Below, piece by piece: positions 25,539 to 36,833 of a DNA stretch of 64,000 nt. The stretch is from Cutibacterium porci (GTDB lineage: Bacteria > Actinomycetota > Actinomycetes > Propionibacteriales > Propionibacteriaceae), in the NCBI RefSeq assembly GCF_009696315.1, contig NZ_VUMG01000001.1:620001-684000 (forward strand), in the 5' to 3' direction. The first letter of the stretch is position 1, and each line of letters starts with the position of its first letter. Position numbers and translations under genes: made by a program. The notes beneath the pieces are model-generated. The model ran no database searches, had not been told where the DNA came from, and saw nothing but the letters and a program-made list of their open reading frames with translations.

Positions 25539-27601
25539 CTGCCAACCCCTATGCTGCTCCCGCAGATCCGGTGGCTCCTTATGACGCCGTGCTCGTCGCC
25601 TCTTTTGGTGGGCCACGTTCTCCTGAAGAGGTCGTACCTTTTTTGAAAAGGGTGTCTAATGGTCGCATTCCCGAAGAGCGTTTAGACGACGTCGCACATC
25701 ACTACGACCGTTTCGGTGGTGTTAGCCCAATCAATAGCGCGACGGACGCATTCGTCAAGGCGCTTGAAAGTGAATTGCGCCGTCACGGGGTGCGAGTTCC
25801 GGTACTGCTGGGAAACCGCAACGGCACCCCCTTCCTTGATGATGTCTTGCCTCAGATGCGCGCGCACGGAGTGCGTCGAGTGTTGACAGTTGTTACCTCG
25901 GCCTACGCTAGCTACTCCGGATGCCGTCAATACCGTGAGGAGATCGCCGCTGCATTGACTCATGCCGGTATCACCGACATGCAGGTCGATAAAGTACCCC
26001 CCTTCAATGAGGCTCCCGGATTTATTCGCGCCAATGCAGACGCCCTGATGCAGGCTTTTATGAGAATTCCGCCGACTCCTCTCGAAGCTACCCGCGTCGT
26101 TTTCGTTACGCATTCCATCCCTGACGCCATGCAAGACGCATCCGGCGCTGGGCAGTCGGGAACGGACTACGTTTCCCAACACAAAGCAGTGTGTGAAAGA
26201 GTCGCTGCCCACGTGCGCCATACTTTTGGGAATATGCCCCAGTGGGATTTGGCGTACTGCTCGAGGTCGGGACGCCCCACGGATCCTTGGCTTGAACCCG
26301 ACATTAACGACCATCTGCGTGGTCTTTCCGAGCAGGGTGTGAAGTCTGTTGTCGTCGCGCCGATTGGTTTCGTCGCTGACCACATGGAGGTCGTTAACGA
26401 CCTTGACTACGAGGCTGCCGAGACGGCAAGAGAGGCCGGGCTCGCCTTCGCGCGGGCGGCAACTGCTGGTGTCCATCCAGCCTTTATTGCAGATCTGGCT
26501 GGGCTTGTCATATCCCAGGCTGCCGCGGCTCGTGGCGAGGGGAGCGTCCTGACATCGTGGCCGACTCCGTGTGCCGCCGGTTGCTGTCGACGCTGCCCAG
26601 GCGCCGACGATATCCCAGCCGTTTCCGGCAGTGATGTCGTTGAGTCTCCGGTCGCTGAGGGCGAGGCATCTGCGCCCCAACGAGCAGGTGCGCGAATGGC
26701 GTCACATGGACCAACCGCAGCCGGTGCCGCAACTGCAGCCGCACATCCGGAACCAGAAGCCGATGACCCCGAGGCTTCTTCCCCGTACGACCTGCTGACG
26801 AAGGAGATCCCCATGTCTGAGCACTCAAGCGCTGAATCTGTGATCGAAGGACCACGAGACGACGAGGTCCCAGCCGGCTCCTACACTGCGCCGACTGATC
26901 CCCGCGACACCCCGGTTATTCCCGAGGAAGTCAACGCCTCAAGTAGGTGGGCTATGTACTCGGTGTTCCGTGTCGCGACCCCGCTGCCCGCTGACGACGA
27001 CGAGCGTCGCCACCTCGTTGAGGGGTCCGATGAGTGGGTGGGGTTATCTGGTGTCGGCACCCGGGGATGGTATGACCTGTCGGGGCTGCGCGCTGACGCC
27101 GACTTGCTGGTGTGGTGGGTTAGCGATGATCCGACGGTGCTTCAGGACGCCTACCATCGTTTCCGCGCCTCCGGGTTGGGTCGCCACTTGGATCCGGTGT
27201 GGTCCAATGTGGGGGTCCATCGTCCTGCCGAGTTCAATAAGTCTCACCTGCCTTCGTGCTTCGCCGGTGTGGCTCCCCGGCGTTGGGCTGCTTTCTATCC
27301 GTTCGTCCGGTCCAAAGAGTGGTACCTCCTTCCGGCGGCTGATCGTTCCCGCATGTTGCGCGAGCACGGCATCGTCGGTGCCGCCAGTTCTGACGTCAAG
27401 GCGTCGACCTTGGCTGCATTCGCACTAGGCGACTACGAGTGGATTCTCACCTTGGAAGGTGATGACCTTGCCCGTGTCGTCGACGTCATGAAAGACCTTC
27501 GCTACGTCGAGGCCCGTCGCCACGTCGACGTCGACACCCCCTTTTTCACCGGTGAGCGTGTTTCTCCGGTGACGTGGGCCGACCGCCAGATGAGATCCTG
27601 A
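25535..27601 (+). CDS. hemHQ: Ferrochelatase (HemH) fused to coproheme decarboxylase (HemQ)
   Basis: Residues 1 to about 340 are ferrochelatase: [43 protein letters not shown] and [16 protein letters not shown]. The Cys before SRSG together with CAAGCCRRC near residue 350 are placed like the 2Fe-2S ligands of actinobacterial ferrochelatases. A Pro/Ala/Glu-rich linker follows. From about residue 430 comes a chlorite-dismutase-fold HemQ, with [26 protein letters not shown] (the family's reactive Tyr) and [13 protein letters not shown]. So iron insertion into coproporphyrin and decarboxylation to heme b are in one chain. To my knowledge this fusion was reported in P. acnes. No stop or shift breaks the frame. 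Confidence 0.95.
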   Translation: MTANPYAAPADPVAPYDAVLVASFGGPRSPEEVVPFLKRVSNGRIPEERLDDVAHHYDRFGGVSPINSATDAFVKALESELRRHGVRVPVLLGNRNGTPFLDDVLPQMRAHGVRRVLTVVTSAYASYSGCRQYREEIAAALTHAGITDMQVDKVPPFNEAPGFIRANADALMQAFMRIPPTPLEATRVVFVTHSIPDAMQDASGAGQSGTDYVSQHKAVCERVAAHVRHTFGNMPQWDLAYCSRSGRPTDPWLEPDINDHLRGLSEQGVKSVVVAPIGFVADHMEVVNDLDYEAAETAREAGLAFARAATAGVHPAFIADLAGLVISQAAAARGEGSVLTSWPTPCAAGCCRRCPGADDIPAVSGSDVVESPVAEGEASAPQRAGARMASHGPTAAGAATAAAHPEPEADDPEASSPYDLLTKEIPMSEHSSAESVIEGPRDDEVPAGSYTAPTDPRDTPVIPEEVNASSRWAMYSVFRVATPLPADDDERRHLVEGSDEWVGLSGVGTRGWYDLSGLRADADLLVWWVSDDPTVLQDAYHRFRASGLGRHLDPVWSNVGVHRPAEFNKSHLPSCFAGVAPRRWAAFYPFVRSKEWYLLPAADRSRMLREHGIVGAASSDVKASTLAAFALGDYEWILTLEGDDLARVVDVMKDLRYVEARRHVDVDTPFFTGERVSPVTWADRQMRS

Positions 27602-28281
27602 TGACGCCACTGCGTGGTTTAACTGATCCGGTGGGGCCAGAATCTCCACAGACGTATTGGATGCGGCGACTGGTGCTGTTGGTTGCTGCGGTCGTCGTCG
27701 TAGCGTTGGTTGTTGGCGGAATCGCCAAGCTGGTAGGAGGGTCGAAACAGTCGAGTGCTCCGGCAGCATCGCCGTTGACGCCAAACCCGTCATGGACGGA
27801 CACCGCATGGGGGCCAACGGCTAGCTCGTCTGTAGCCAGTCCGCCCAGTAGGTCTGCACATCGGACGGCCTCTCCATCGGCACCGACGCCGTCAACGTCG
27901 TCAGCGATGTGTCAGGGTTCGCAATTATCGGTGAAGGTGACTGGGGATACCAAGAATCCCACTGTCGGCGACACGGAAAAGTTCACCGTGACGGTGAGTA
28001 GTTCGGCTGATTGCCGGTGGGACGCCCAGAAGGTGAAGCAGACACTCGTCGTCACGTCTGGGTCAGATCGCATCTGGTCGACCGATGATTGTGGCTCCTG
28101 GGGGCCGAAAGGCTCGCACGAAATCAAGCCCAACCATCCCTGGAGCTATGAAGTTTCATGGCCGACAAAGCGCTCTACTGGTACGTGCACGTTGTCGCAG
28201 GAGGCTCTGGGAGCCGGATACTATGTCGCCACCGTCAATATCGGTTCCAGCGACCGTTTCGTGATGCACATGCGTGGCTAG
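27601..28281 (+). CDS. Membrane-anchored secreted protein, Ser/Pro-rich stalk
   Basis: ATG 27601 shares a base with the hemHQ stop (TGATG). The 226-residue protein has one transmembrane segment (VLLVAAVVVVALVVGGIAKLV), a Ser/Thr/Pro/Ala-rich stalk to about residue 100, and a C-terminal domain with four Cys in positions that allow disulfides (MCQGS, ADCRW, DDCGS, GTCTL). That domain is beta-rich and Ig-like in pattern. It has the look of small DUF4232-like actinobacterial surface proteins, but I cannot assign a family. It converges with disA. Confidence 0.78.
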   Translation: MTPLRGLTDPVGPESPQTYWMRRLVLLVAAVVVVALVVGGIAKLVGGSKQSSAPAASPLTPNPSWTDTAWGPTASSSVASPPSRSAHRTASPSAPTPSTSSAMCQGSQLSVKVTGDTKNPTVGDTEKFTVTVSSSADCRWDAQKVKQTLVVTSGSDRIWSTDDCGSWGPKGSHEIKPNHPWSYEVSWPTKRSTGTCTLSQEALGAGYYVATVNIGSSDRFVMHMRG

Positions 28282-28296
28282 AAGCGAGCGCACACG

Positions 28297-29406
28297 TCAG
28301 CGCGAATGGCGGTGATGGGTGCGCTGATCGCCCTCGAAAATGGACTCCAACCCCTGACGGATCTCACGGGCTCGCCTGACGCCAACCCCCTTAATGTCGC
28401 CGAGTTCAGAGGTGGACGCCGACACAAGGCTTTGCAAATCGTTGAAGTGGTCGATAATGCGCTGGATCGTGCGCGAGGAGAGGTCCGTCATGATCGTCAA
28501 TTGGCGATGACCGCGTGCCCGAATAGCGGAATCCAACGGATGCTCGGCTGCGCCAAGGTTGATGGCCTCGGCAACGTTGCCTAGCTCAAGCAAATCTTCC
28601 CACGATAACTGTTGGAGTCCGGACAGAGAAAACTCGCCAGGGCTGACGGAATCAGGGCGATAATCCTCGGTGAGTAACCGGCCAAGATCTTCCACTCCTA
28701 GGGATAATTCGTTGCGCTGCAACTGGACGAGGCGTCCTTCTAAACCCAGGGCCGAGACGTACCCGCGAACTTCGGCGTCAATCCGACGCCACATCTCGAA
28801 CCGCTGAGCGACGGCTGCGACGTCACGCACTTGGACTTGGTCGCGAATCTCCAATGCGGTGAGATTCTCAGCCTCCTCGACCAGCCGCCTGCGATAACTC
28901 GCCAGGGTCGCGAGGGCCTGATTAGCTCGAGCAAGTAATTGTTCGGGCTTTTCGATTAGATACCGGCGGCCATTAAGGAACAGTGACATGACCGACATCG
29001 ACGCCGATACAACCACCACCGGAGCCCCGGTTTGTTGAGAAAGCCGATCGGCAGTGCGGTGACGGGTACCAGTCTCCATCGTGGGTAGGTCGCCGTCAGG
29101 AACGAAATGGACGGCCGCTGCTTTGATGCGTTCGTGGTCACTCGAGACGACTAGCCCGCCGTCCATCTTGGACAGCTCACGCATCGCCTGCGGGGTGAGC
29201 CGGACGTCGAGCGGGAATCCGCCGGAACAAACCTTGTCGATCTCTGGCCCATCACCGAGCACGATAAGACCACCCGTGCGCCCATTGACGATGCGATCTA
29301 GCCCTTCTCGGATAGGCGTGCCGGGAGCCAACAAAGCCATCAGGTGGCGTACTCGCTCTGCCTGCACGTCCCGGGAGGTGTCGGGATTGGGCTGGCCGTC
29401 GGTCAT
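28297..29406 (-). CDS. disA: Diadenylate cyclase, DNA integrity scanning protein
   Basis: It makes c-di-AMP from two ATP and scans DNA. The DAC domain has MDGGLVVSSD (the DGA motif, here DGG) and GTRHRTADRLS (RHR motif). A linker helix region follows. The C-terminal helix-hairpin-helix, LGDIKGVGVRRAREIRQGL, binds branched DNA. 369 residues, normal. It is the last gene of a VOC-radA-disA transcript, 52 bases after radA, a pairing common in actinobacteria. Confidence 0.95.
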   Translation of the reverse strand: MTDGQPNPDTSRDVQAERVRHLMALLAPGTPIREGLDRIVNGRTGGLIVLGDGPEIDKVCSGGFPLDVRLTPQAMRELSKMDGGLVVSSDHERIKAAAVHFVPDGDLPTMETGTRHRTADRLSQQTGAPVVVVSASMSVMSLFLNGRRYLIEKPEQLLARANQALATLASYRRRLVEEAENLTALEIRDQVQVRDVAAVAQRFEMWRRIDAEVRGYVSALGLEGRLVQLQRNELSLGVEDLGRLLTEDYRPDSVSPGEFSLSGLQQLSWEDLLELGNVAEAINLGAAEHPLDSAIRARGHRQLTIMTDLSSRTIQRIIDHFNDLQSLVSASTSELGDIKGVGVRRAREIRQGLESIFEGDQRTHHRHSR

Positions 29407-29458
29407 GAGTCGACTCTAGTTCGCTGGCCCAACGTTCTCACGTCGGATGTCTTTGCTA

Positions 29459-30856
29459 TCAACGATCAGCCCTCCGCTGTCGGCGCAGGTTGAGCACTGA
29501 AAGAGACTCCGCCACACTCCCGACTTCAATGACGTGTAACCCGTGCATTGTTGGAACCTTGGTATGCGCCTGCCGAGAATTGCGCGGCACGACAGCGAGG
29601 TCGAATCCCAACCGTGCCGCCTCGCCCACTCGTTTCTCTAAGCCTGGGACGCGACGCAAATCCCCGGCCAGACCGACCTCTCCGAGAGCAACGACTCGGG
29701 TCGGGAAATTGGTATCGAGAACCGCAGAAGCGACCGCGACCGCGATCGCTAGGTCAGCCGATGGCTCGGAGATGCGGGCGCCACCGACCGTCGAGACGTA
29801 AACGTCCCGATTACTCAACGGCAAGCCTGCTTTGCGTTCCAGCACGGCCAAAATCATGGCCACACGACCGCCCTCGACCCCATGGGTGGTGCGTCGCGGG
29901 TATTTCTCGGAAGCCGACGGAGCCACCAAAGCCTGCACCTCGGAGAGTAAGGGTCGGCGTCCCTCCATCGTTACCGTCACACAGGTGCCCGGCTGGGGAT
30001 CGGCGTTGTCTGATGTGAACAAGCCTGACGGGTCAGGGACCTCCATAATTCCGGAATCGGTCATCTCAAAGCAGCCGACCTCGTCGGCTGGGCCGTAGCG
30101 GTTTTTCGTGGCACGGACCATGCGGAATCCGCTGTGGCGATCCCCCTCGAAATTGAGAACGACGTCGACGAGGTGCTCCATTGTGCGCGGACCGGCGATA
30201 GACCCTTCCTTGGTGACGTGGCCGACGATGATGACTGCCATGCCGCGCCTTTTTGCCACTCGCACCAGGGCCCCGGTGACCTCCCTCACTTGGGAGACCC
30301 CGCCGGGGGAGCCATCAGCCTCACTGGTGCCAACCGTTTGCACTGAGTCCAGCACCATGAGAGAGGGCTCGGTTTGCTCGATATGCCCGAGGACTGTACC
30401 TAAATCGGTCTCGGAGGCCAGGTAGAGCTCGTCGGCTAGTGCCTTCGTTCGGCCCGCCCGCAGTCTTACTTGAGCAGCCGACTCCTCCCCAGTGACGTAG
30501 AGGGTACGCCTGCCAGCTTGAGCCCACTTGGCTGCGACGTCGAGCAGCAGGGTCGACTTTCCGACTCCCGGCTCTCCGGCCAGCAGGACCACGGCTCCCG
30601 GTACCAGCCCACCGCCTAGCACGCGATCGAGTTCACTGATCCCGGTGAGATGACGATGAGCGGCTTGCTCGCTCACCTGGCTGATGGGCACGGCCTTTGA
30701 CGTGGGCGTCGCTGGGGCGACCTCAGTGAGCTTGGGGGCCCCTTTTTCTACCACCGAGCCCCAGGTTTGACACTCGCCGCATCGGCCGACCCATTTGGTC
30801 GTCGTCCAGCCGCATTCGGTGCACACCCACGTCGGAGTCTGCGTCTTCCTCGCCAT
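29459..30856 (-). CDS. radA: DNA repair protein RadA
   Basis: RadA is a RecA-like helicase acting on recombination intermediates. It has an N-terminal zinc finger (CTECGWTTTKWVGRCGEC), Walker A LAGEPGVGKSTLLLD, and the RadA motif KNRYG (usually KNRFG). The C-terminal Lon-like domain ends in the DLAVVPRNS and HVIEV segments. 465 residues. It lies 41 bases after a VOC gene and is followed by disA. Confidence 0.96.
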   Translation of the reverse strand: MARKTQTPTWVCTECGWTTTKWVGRCGECQTWGSVVEKGAPKLTEVAPATPTSKAVPISQVSEQAAHRHLTGISELDRVLGGGLVPGAVVLLAGEPGVGKSTLLLDVAAKWAQAGRRTLYVTGEESAAQVRLRAGRTKALADELYLASETDLGTVLGHIEQTEPSLMVLDSVQTVGTSEADGSPGGVSQVREVTGALVRVAKRRGMAVIIVGHVTKEGSIAGPRTMEHLVDVVLNFEGDRHSGFRMVRATKNRYGPADEVGCFEMTDSGIMEVPDPSGLFTSDNADPQPGTCVTVTMEGRRPLLSEVQALVAPSASEKYPRRTTHGVEGGRVAMILAVLERKAGLPLSNRDVYVSTVGGARISEPSADLAIAVAVASAVLDTNFPTRVVALGEVGLAGDLRRVPGLEKRVGEAARLGFDLAVVPRNSRQAHTKVPTMHGLHVIEVGSVAESLSVLNLRRQRRADR

Positions 30857-30897
30857 GGCGTCTACCCTGCCAGCACGAGCCGACAGGTTTGATGGCG

Positions 30898-31536
30898 TCA
30901 GATGCGAACTCTGCCGCGCGAGGGGGTGTCGAAGGTCACCGCATCAATGCCGGGGTGTCCGTTCGGGCTGGTGAAGTCGAAAGTGATTCCCTCAACCTCG
31001 TCAGGGATCGTCTCTCCCAGCCAATCCTCGACGCGTTGCCGCGATCCGGACATCTCGACAGAGGCCAACGTGACGTTACCCGTCAGGCTGGACGGCAGCA
31101 GCTCAGCCGGAGAGGTCCACTTGATGAAGAAAGGCAGCTGTGGATCGGCCATCAGGCCCCTAATTCCGATCTGACGCCATTCCAGATGCCGACCGTCAGG
31201 GAAAGTACGCTTACCGGGCACCGACTGGCGCTCAAGACGCTTCTCGTAGGGGGCGAGGTCGTCGACCGAGACGGCCCATCCCATCCAACCGCCGCCCTGC
31301 TCTTGGCGCGCCCGCACTGCTTGCCCAAAGACAGCTTTCTCTGCGGCTGGGTGGTCGAGCACCTCCACAATCTCGATGTAACGCGGACCGACCAGCGGAA
31401 GGATGCGATTACGGGTGCCGAAGCTGGGATGGACTCCGCCGTTGATGAAGGAGGTCCCCAAGACATCGCCGATGCGAGCGGCGTCCTCATCGAGACCTGC
31501 AGGGCCAGCGGCGAACATGAGATGGTCGACGTGCAT
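30898..31536 (-). CDS. Glyoxalase-like (VOC) domain protein
   Basis: MHVDHLMFAAGPAGLDEDA is the start of a glyoxalase-like domain of the PF13468 kind; RYIEIVEVLDH carries the Glu of the first half. ATG 31536 begins the conserved part, so the 16 codons upstream were left out. 212 residues. The reaction is unknown. It sits directly upstream of radA and disA, probably co-transcribed, though no functional link is evident. Confidence 0.82.
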   Translation of the reverse strand: MHVDHLMFAAGPAGLDEDAARIGDVLGTSFINGGVHPSFGTRNRILPLVGPRYIEIVEVLDHPAAEKAVFGQAVRARQEQGGGWMGWAVSVDDLAPYEKRLERQSVPGKRTFPDGRHLEWRQIGIRGLMADPQLPFFIKWTSPAELLPSSLTGNVTLASVEMSGSRQRVEDWLGETIPDEVEGITFDFTSPNGHPGIDAVTFDTPSRGRVRI

Positions 31537-31723
31537 GGCAGTATTGTCTCCCGTGCGCTTCCCACGATGAAATCGACCCCCCATTTGTCAGTGATAAAGC
31601 GGTGCAACATCGCTATTCATCCTGACGTGGAGGCGGCACATCAGGTGTCCGCGTCACGGCGTCGGCCTGGGCACGGTAGGTTGATGATGTGCCTGATTTT
31701 TCGGACTTTCTGAGATAACGCTC

Positions 31724-32572
31724 ATGTCTGCTTCAGTCGCTCCTCGCGTGACATTGTCGACGACCTCGGTGTATCCCGAGTCGACTGCCGACGCTTTTGC
31801 CCGCGCTAGGGCCATCGGTTACGACGGGGTCGAATTGATGGTCGGGATTGATCCAGTCGCCGCCGATGTTGACAGGATCGTCGATCTCTCTGCTGAGCAC
31901 GGTGTCAACGTGTGGTCGATTCACGCGCCATGCCTGCTCGTCACTCCGAATGTGTGGGGTAGTGATTCGTGGGGCAAGCTGGATAAGGCTGCTGAAGCTG
32001 CTGGGCGGCTTGGCTCTCAGCTCGTCGTCGTCCACCCGCCCTTCCGCTGGCAGCGCGACTATGCCAGTAGATTTGAGGAAGGTATTGCTGAGCTTAACGA
32101 GAAATATGCTCCACTGATCTTCGCGGTAGAAAACATGTATCCATGGCGCACACCCGCTGGTCGCTTTGCCGCATATTCCCCCGGATTTGATCCTACGAAC
32201 CTCAGTTACGATCATCTCGTTTTGGACCTCTCCCATGCCGCAACAGCGCAGATGGATTCTCGTGCTTTAGTTGACTTGTGGGGCCCGCGGCTGCGGCATA
32301 TCCACTTGACGGACGGTTCGGGCACGTTTAAAGACGAGCATCTTCTTCCTGGTCGGGGAAATCAGCATGCCTGGGACGTTATTGAGCGGGCAGTCGCCGG
32401 TGGATTCAACGGCGACATTGTTTTGGAGGTCAACACTCGTAAGCTCTCCGGTACAGGACACGATGCGCGCTTCGAGGCATTGTCTGAATCTTTGATGCAG
32501 ACCAGGATGGCAGTTGACCGCGGAATCTTCGCTCGTCGACGCGATCCTACGCGTGAAGGGGCTCAGCAGTGA
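31724..32572 (+). CDS. Sugar phosphate isomerase/epimerase-like TIM barrel
   Basis: The 282 residues follow the xylose-isomerase-like (AP endonuclease 2) pattern: ARAIGYDGVELMVG, WSIHAPCLL, LVVVHPPFRW, FAVENMYPW, LDLSHAATA, LRHIHLTDGSG, and GDIVLEVNT near the end. The Glu, His and Asp of these strands are the usual metal ligands. The substrate is unknown. GTG of the proline dehydrogenase gene overlaps its stop. Confidence 0.85.
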   Translation: MSASVAPRVTLSTTSVYPESTADAFARARAIGYDGVELMVGIDPVAADVDRIVDLSAEHGVNVWSIHAPCLLVTPNVWGSDSWGKLDKAAEAAGRLGSQLVVVHPPFRWQRDYASRFEEGIAELNEKYAPLIFAVENMYPWRTPAGRFAAYSPGFDPTNLSYDHLVLDLSHAATAQMDSRALVDLWGPRLRHIHLTDGSGTFKDEHLLPGRGNQHAWDVIERAVAGGFNGDIVLEVNTRKLSGTGHDARFEALSESLMQTRMAVDRGIFARRRDPTREGAQQ

Positions 32573-33528
32573 CTGAGAATCGTCATGATTTCCGGGGTGG
32601 AGCTTTACTGGCATCGGGTCGACGTTGTGCCATGCATGTGGCGATGGACCCCACGATTGCTTACAAAGTGTCTCAGTCTCGACTCGCTCGTGAGATCGCC
32701 GCGACGTATGTTGCGGGCGAGGACGTCGATTCGGCGATTGTCAAGGCTGTCGACCAGGTGTGTAAGGGCCTCGACGTCAGCCTGCATCCGTTGGATCCTG
32801 ATCCCGTCGACCTAGCCCAGGCTCGACGAGCTACCGTCAGGCTGTGCAGAGCTATTGAAAGCCTCGGCGCAAATCCGGTCTTTGATGGCCATGCTGAGGT
32901 GTCGATCAGCCTGGCAGCGCTCGGTTTGAGAGTCGATGACGATCTGGCTTTGGATCACGCCCGGCAGGTGTGCCAGGTCGCTCGCGACAACCACGTCGCT
33001 GTCACTGTTGACGATGAAGGCCCTGACATTCATGACCGTTCCCATCGCATTGTGATGGACCTGCTCGACGACTACGAAGACACCGGAATCGTTATTCAGG
33101 CGGCACGTCACGATTCCCTCACACAGGTTCGACAACTGGCTGCTCCAGGACGTCGCATCAGGTTATGCAAAGGCTCATATACCGGTCCTCGCTCGGTCAC
33201 CTTGATTCGCCCGCATGACGTCGATCTGAGAATGGCGGCTTGTCTACGTGCCCTCATGACTGGGCCTTCGACGGTGATGCTGGCCAGCCATGATCCAGTC
33301 TTTGTGGCGCTCGGCGAGCAGCTCATGGCGAGCTTGGATCGCCCACTAGAATTTCAAATGCTGCAAGGAATCCGTCCCCTTGAACAGCGGAGACTGGTAG
33401 ATATTGGCCATCGGATGAGGGTTTATCTGCCCTACGGCCATGACTGGTACCGGTATTGCACTCGACGGATAGTTGAGAGGCCGAGCAACATATGGCTGTT
33501 TGGGCGGTCATTGGTGGAGAGGCGTTGA
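32569..33528 (+). CDS. Proline dehydrogenase, monofunctional
   Basis: The FAD enzyme oxidises proline to pyrroline-5-carboxylate. RLCKGSYTGPRS, EFQMLQGIRP and YLPYGHDWYRYCTRRIVERPSN match the PRODH barrel core and its substrate-binding Arg pair. 319 residues, the short bacterial form without the P5C dehydrogenase domain of PutA. The GTG start overlaps the previous stop. proC, the reverse direction of proline metabolism, is 2 kb further on the same strand. Confidence 0.9.
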   Translation: MTENRHDFRGGALLASGRRCAMHVAMDPTIAYKVSQSRLAREIAATYVAGEDVDSAIVKAVDQVCKGLDVSLHPLDPDPVDLAQARRATVRLCRAIESLGANPVFDGHAEVSISLAALGLRVDDDLALDHARQVCQVARDNHVAVTVDDEGPDIHDRSHRIVMDLLDDYEDTGIVIQAARHDSLTQVRQLAAPGRRIRLCKGSYTGPRSVTLIRPHDVDLRMAACLRALMTGPSTVMLASHDPVFVALGEQLMASLDRPLEFQMLQGIRPLEQRRLVDIGHRMRVYLPYGHDWYRYCTRRIVERPSNIWLFGRSLVERR

Positions 33529-33530
33529 CG

Positions 33531-34364
33531 ATGGGGGACGGTACGGGCACAGCTGGTCCTCGCCGGCGCCTGGATGAGTCGCCCCGTCGGGCAATTGCGA
33601 GGAGTAGTGCGTCGGATCGACGCTTGCTTTGGGAAACAATATTTTTATTGGCCGTCAGTCTGGGGCAATCAGCCTGGTACTCCATTCTGCGTATGGCCGA
33701 GCGTCTTACCCGGGGCGTGCCCATGAGGCAGCAGACCTCCACCCTCAATTCCTCGGTGACTCCGGAACGTCCATGGCTCGATCTGGTGTATCAGCTGTCT
33801 GACATCGTTTTTGGGGTGGTGCCAGCCCTGCTCGCAGTTCTCCTATTGGCCCAGGCCAAGCCACCACGACGAGGGGTCCGTCACGCTCTAGGTTTAGAGG
33901 CCCCAGGCTGGGGACACGACGTCGGAGCTGGGGCGGTACTGGCGGCCATTATTGGTATCCCTGGGCTTGGTTTCTACTGGGCGGCTCGTGCGCTTGGCTT
34001 TAACACCACTGTTGAGGCAGCCGGGTTAGAGCACGTGTGGTGGACCGCCCCGATTCTCATTGGGCTAGCTGGCATGAACGCAGTCCTCGAAGAAACCGTC
34101 ATGGTCGGCTACCTTTTTACGAGGTGGCGTCAGATTGGGTGGTCGACGACGGCTGCCATCCTCACGTCAGCTATCATCCGTGGCACCTATCACCTCTACC
34201 AAGGGTGGGGTGGTTTTATTGGCAACATTGCCATGGGCTTGCTCCTGGGATGGGTCTTCTCCCGTCGGCGTCGACTCCTACCTCTCATCGTGGCACACGC
34301 CATCCTCGACATTGTCTCGTTCCTGGGATACAGCTATCTAGCTGGCCATGTGAGCTGGTTATAG
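33531..34364 (+). CDS. CPBP-family intramembrane protease-like protein
   Basis: ATG 33531 has GGTGGAGAGG eight bases upstream; an earlier ATG (33492) would overlap proline dehydrogenase. The 277-residue protein has about seven hydrophobic segments and the CPBP/Abi pattern: NAVLEETVMVGYLFTR (motif 1), IRGTYHLYQG (motif 2) and IVAHAILD (motif 3). Motif 1 lacks the usual Arg of EExxxR. CPBP proteins include prenyl-CaaX proteases and bacteriocin self-immunity proteins; here no such context is present. Confidence 0.8.
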   Translation: MGDGTGTAGPRRRLDESPRRAIARSSASDRRLLWETIFLLAVSLGQSAWYSILRMAERLTRGVPMRQQTSTLNSSVTPERPWLDLVYQLSDIVFGVVPALLAVLLLAQAKPPRRGVRHALGLEAPGWGHDVGAGAVLAAIIGIPGLGFYWAARALGFNTTVEAAGLEHVWWTAPILIGLAGMNAVLEETVMVGYLFTRWRQIGWSTTAAILTSAIIRGTYHLYQGWGGFIGNIAMGLLLGWVFSRRRRLLPLIVAHAILDIVSFLGYSYLAGHVSWL

Positions 34365-36235
<1,871 letters not shown>

Positions 36236-36253
36236 CGGGTCGGCGTGGCCATT

Positions 36254-36283
36254 TTGGCTACCGTGCCTGACACGGCGTAAAGT
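36254..36283 (+). promoter_or_regulatory. Possible sigma-70 promoter for the bS22 gene
   Basis: TTGGCT (36254-36259) and TAAAGT (36278-36283) are 18 bases apart and lie about 90 bases before the bS22 start. This is pattern matching only. Confidence 0.4.
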
Positions 36284-36370
36284 ACCCCTTTGTCCGCCTT
36301 GTCGGTGGGCCTAGAACTTCGCACCTGCCCAGGTGCATCAAGCGTCCAATTCCAACGAAAGAGGTTGATC

Positions 36371-36472
36371 GTGGGATCCGTGATCAAAAAGCGTCGCAAG
36401 CGCATGGCGAAGAAGAAGCACCGCAAGCTGCTTAAGAAGACGCGTATCCAGCGTCGTCGCGCCGGCAAGTGA
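36371..36472 (+). CDS. Small ribosomal subunit protein bS22 (33 residues)
   Basis: GTG 36371, with AAAGAGG upstream, encodes [20 protein letters not shown] and a further Arg/Lys-rich tail. It is nearly the same as the mycobacterial protein seen by cryo-EM in the 30S subunit and named bS22, and it carries the AURKAIP1/COX24-like domain. More than half of its residues are basic. Being very short, it is easily missed by gene callers. Confidence 0.92.
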   Translation: MGSVIKKRRKRMAKKKHRKLLKKTRIQRRRAGK

Positions 36473-36491
36473 CGCTTTGGGTGGTTGTGAC

Positions 36492-36833
36492 ATGTGGCGG
36501 CATCGACATGGCGCGACTGCCCCCCGCAGCGGTGAATCACGGCCCCTCGACCCGCCGGTCGAGGGGCGCGTCGTCATTATTACCCGCCAAGGCTGTCATT
36601 TGTGCGATGAGGCCGTCAGCCTCGTTGCACGTATGAGGCGCGAACGCCGCGATCTCGTGCCCGAACCGACGATCGTTGACGTCGATGCCACTGAGGCTCT
36701 TCGCTCCCGCTGGGGCGATCATGTCCCGGTCACGTTCGTTGACGGCACTCTTATTGCTTATTGGACCCTTGACGCTGATACTTTCTGGTCAGCCTTGAAC
36801 GATGGTCCCTCGCTCCCAGCTGTGTTGCCCTGA
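36492..36833 (+). CDS. Glutaredoxin-like protein (DUF836 type)
   Basis: VVIITRQGCHLCDEAVSLV is a thioredoxin-fold first strand with a CxxC redox pair (CHLC). DHVPVTFVDG holds the cis-Pro. The start is uncertain: ATG 36492 gives 113 residues, of which the first 28 are not conserved and are encoded across a 10-bp hairpin. It is cytosolic and probably reduced by mycothiol or another thiol, which is an inference. Confidence 0.82.
   Translation: MWRHRHGATAPRSGESRPLDPPVEGRVVIITRQGCHLCDEAVSLVARMRRERRDLVPEPTIVDVDATEALRSRWGDHVPVTFVDGTLIAYWTLDADTFWSALNDGPSLPAVLP
36543..36566 (+). terminator. Perfect 10-bp hairpin downstream of the bS22 gene
   Basis: CCCCTCGACC and GGTCGAGGGG close a CGCC loop. It lies 70 bases after the bS22 stop, inside the 5' part of the glutaredoxin-like frame, with only scattered T after it. 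It may dampen read-through from the strongly expressed ribosomal gene. Confidence 0.45.

Noticed and set aside
26600-26815. Possible missed stop or frameshift between HemH and HemQ
   Set aside because: The frame is continuous through the linker, both halves are complete, and the fusion is known for this group. An internal ATG at 26812 might allow separate HemQ, but this is not needed.
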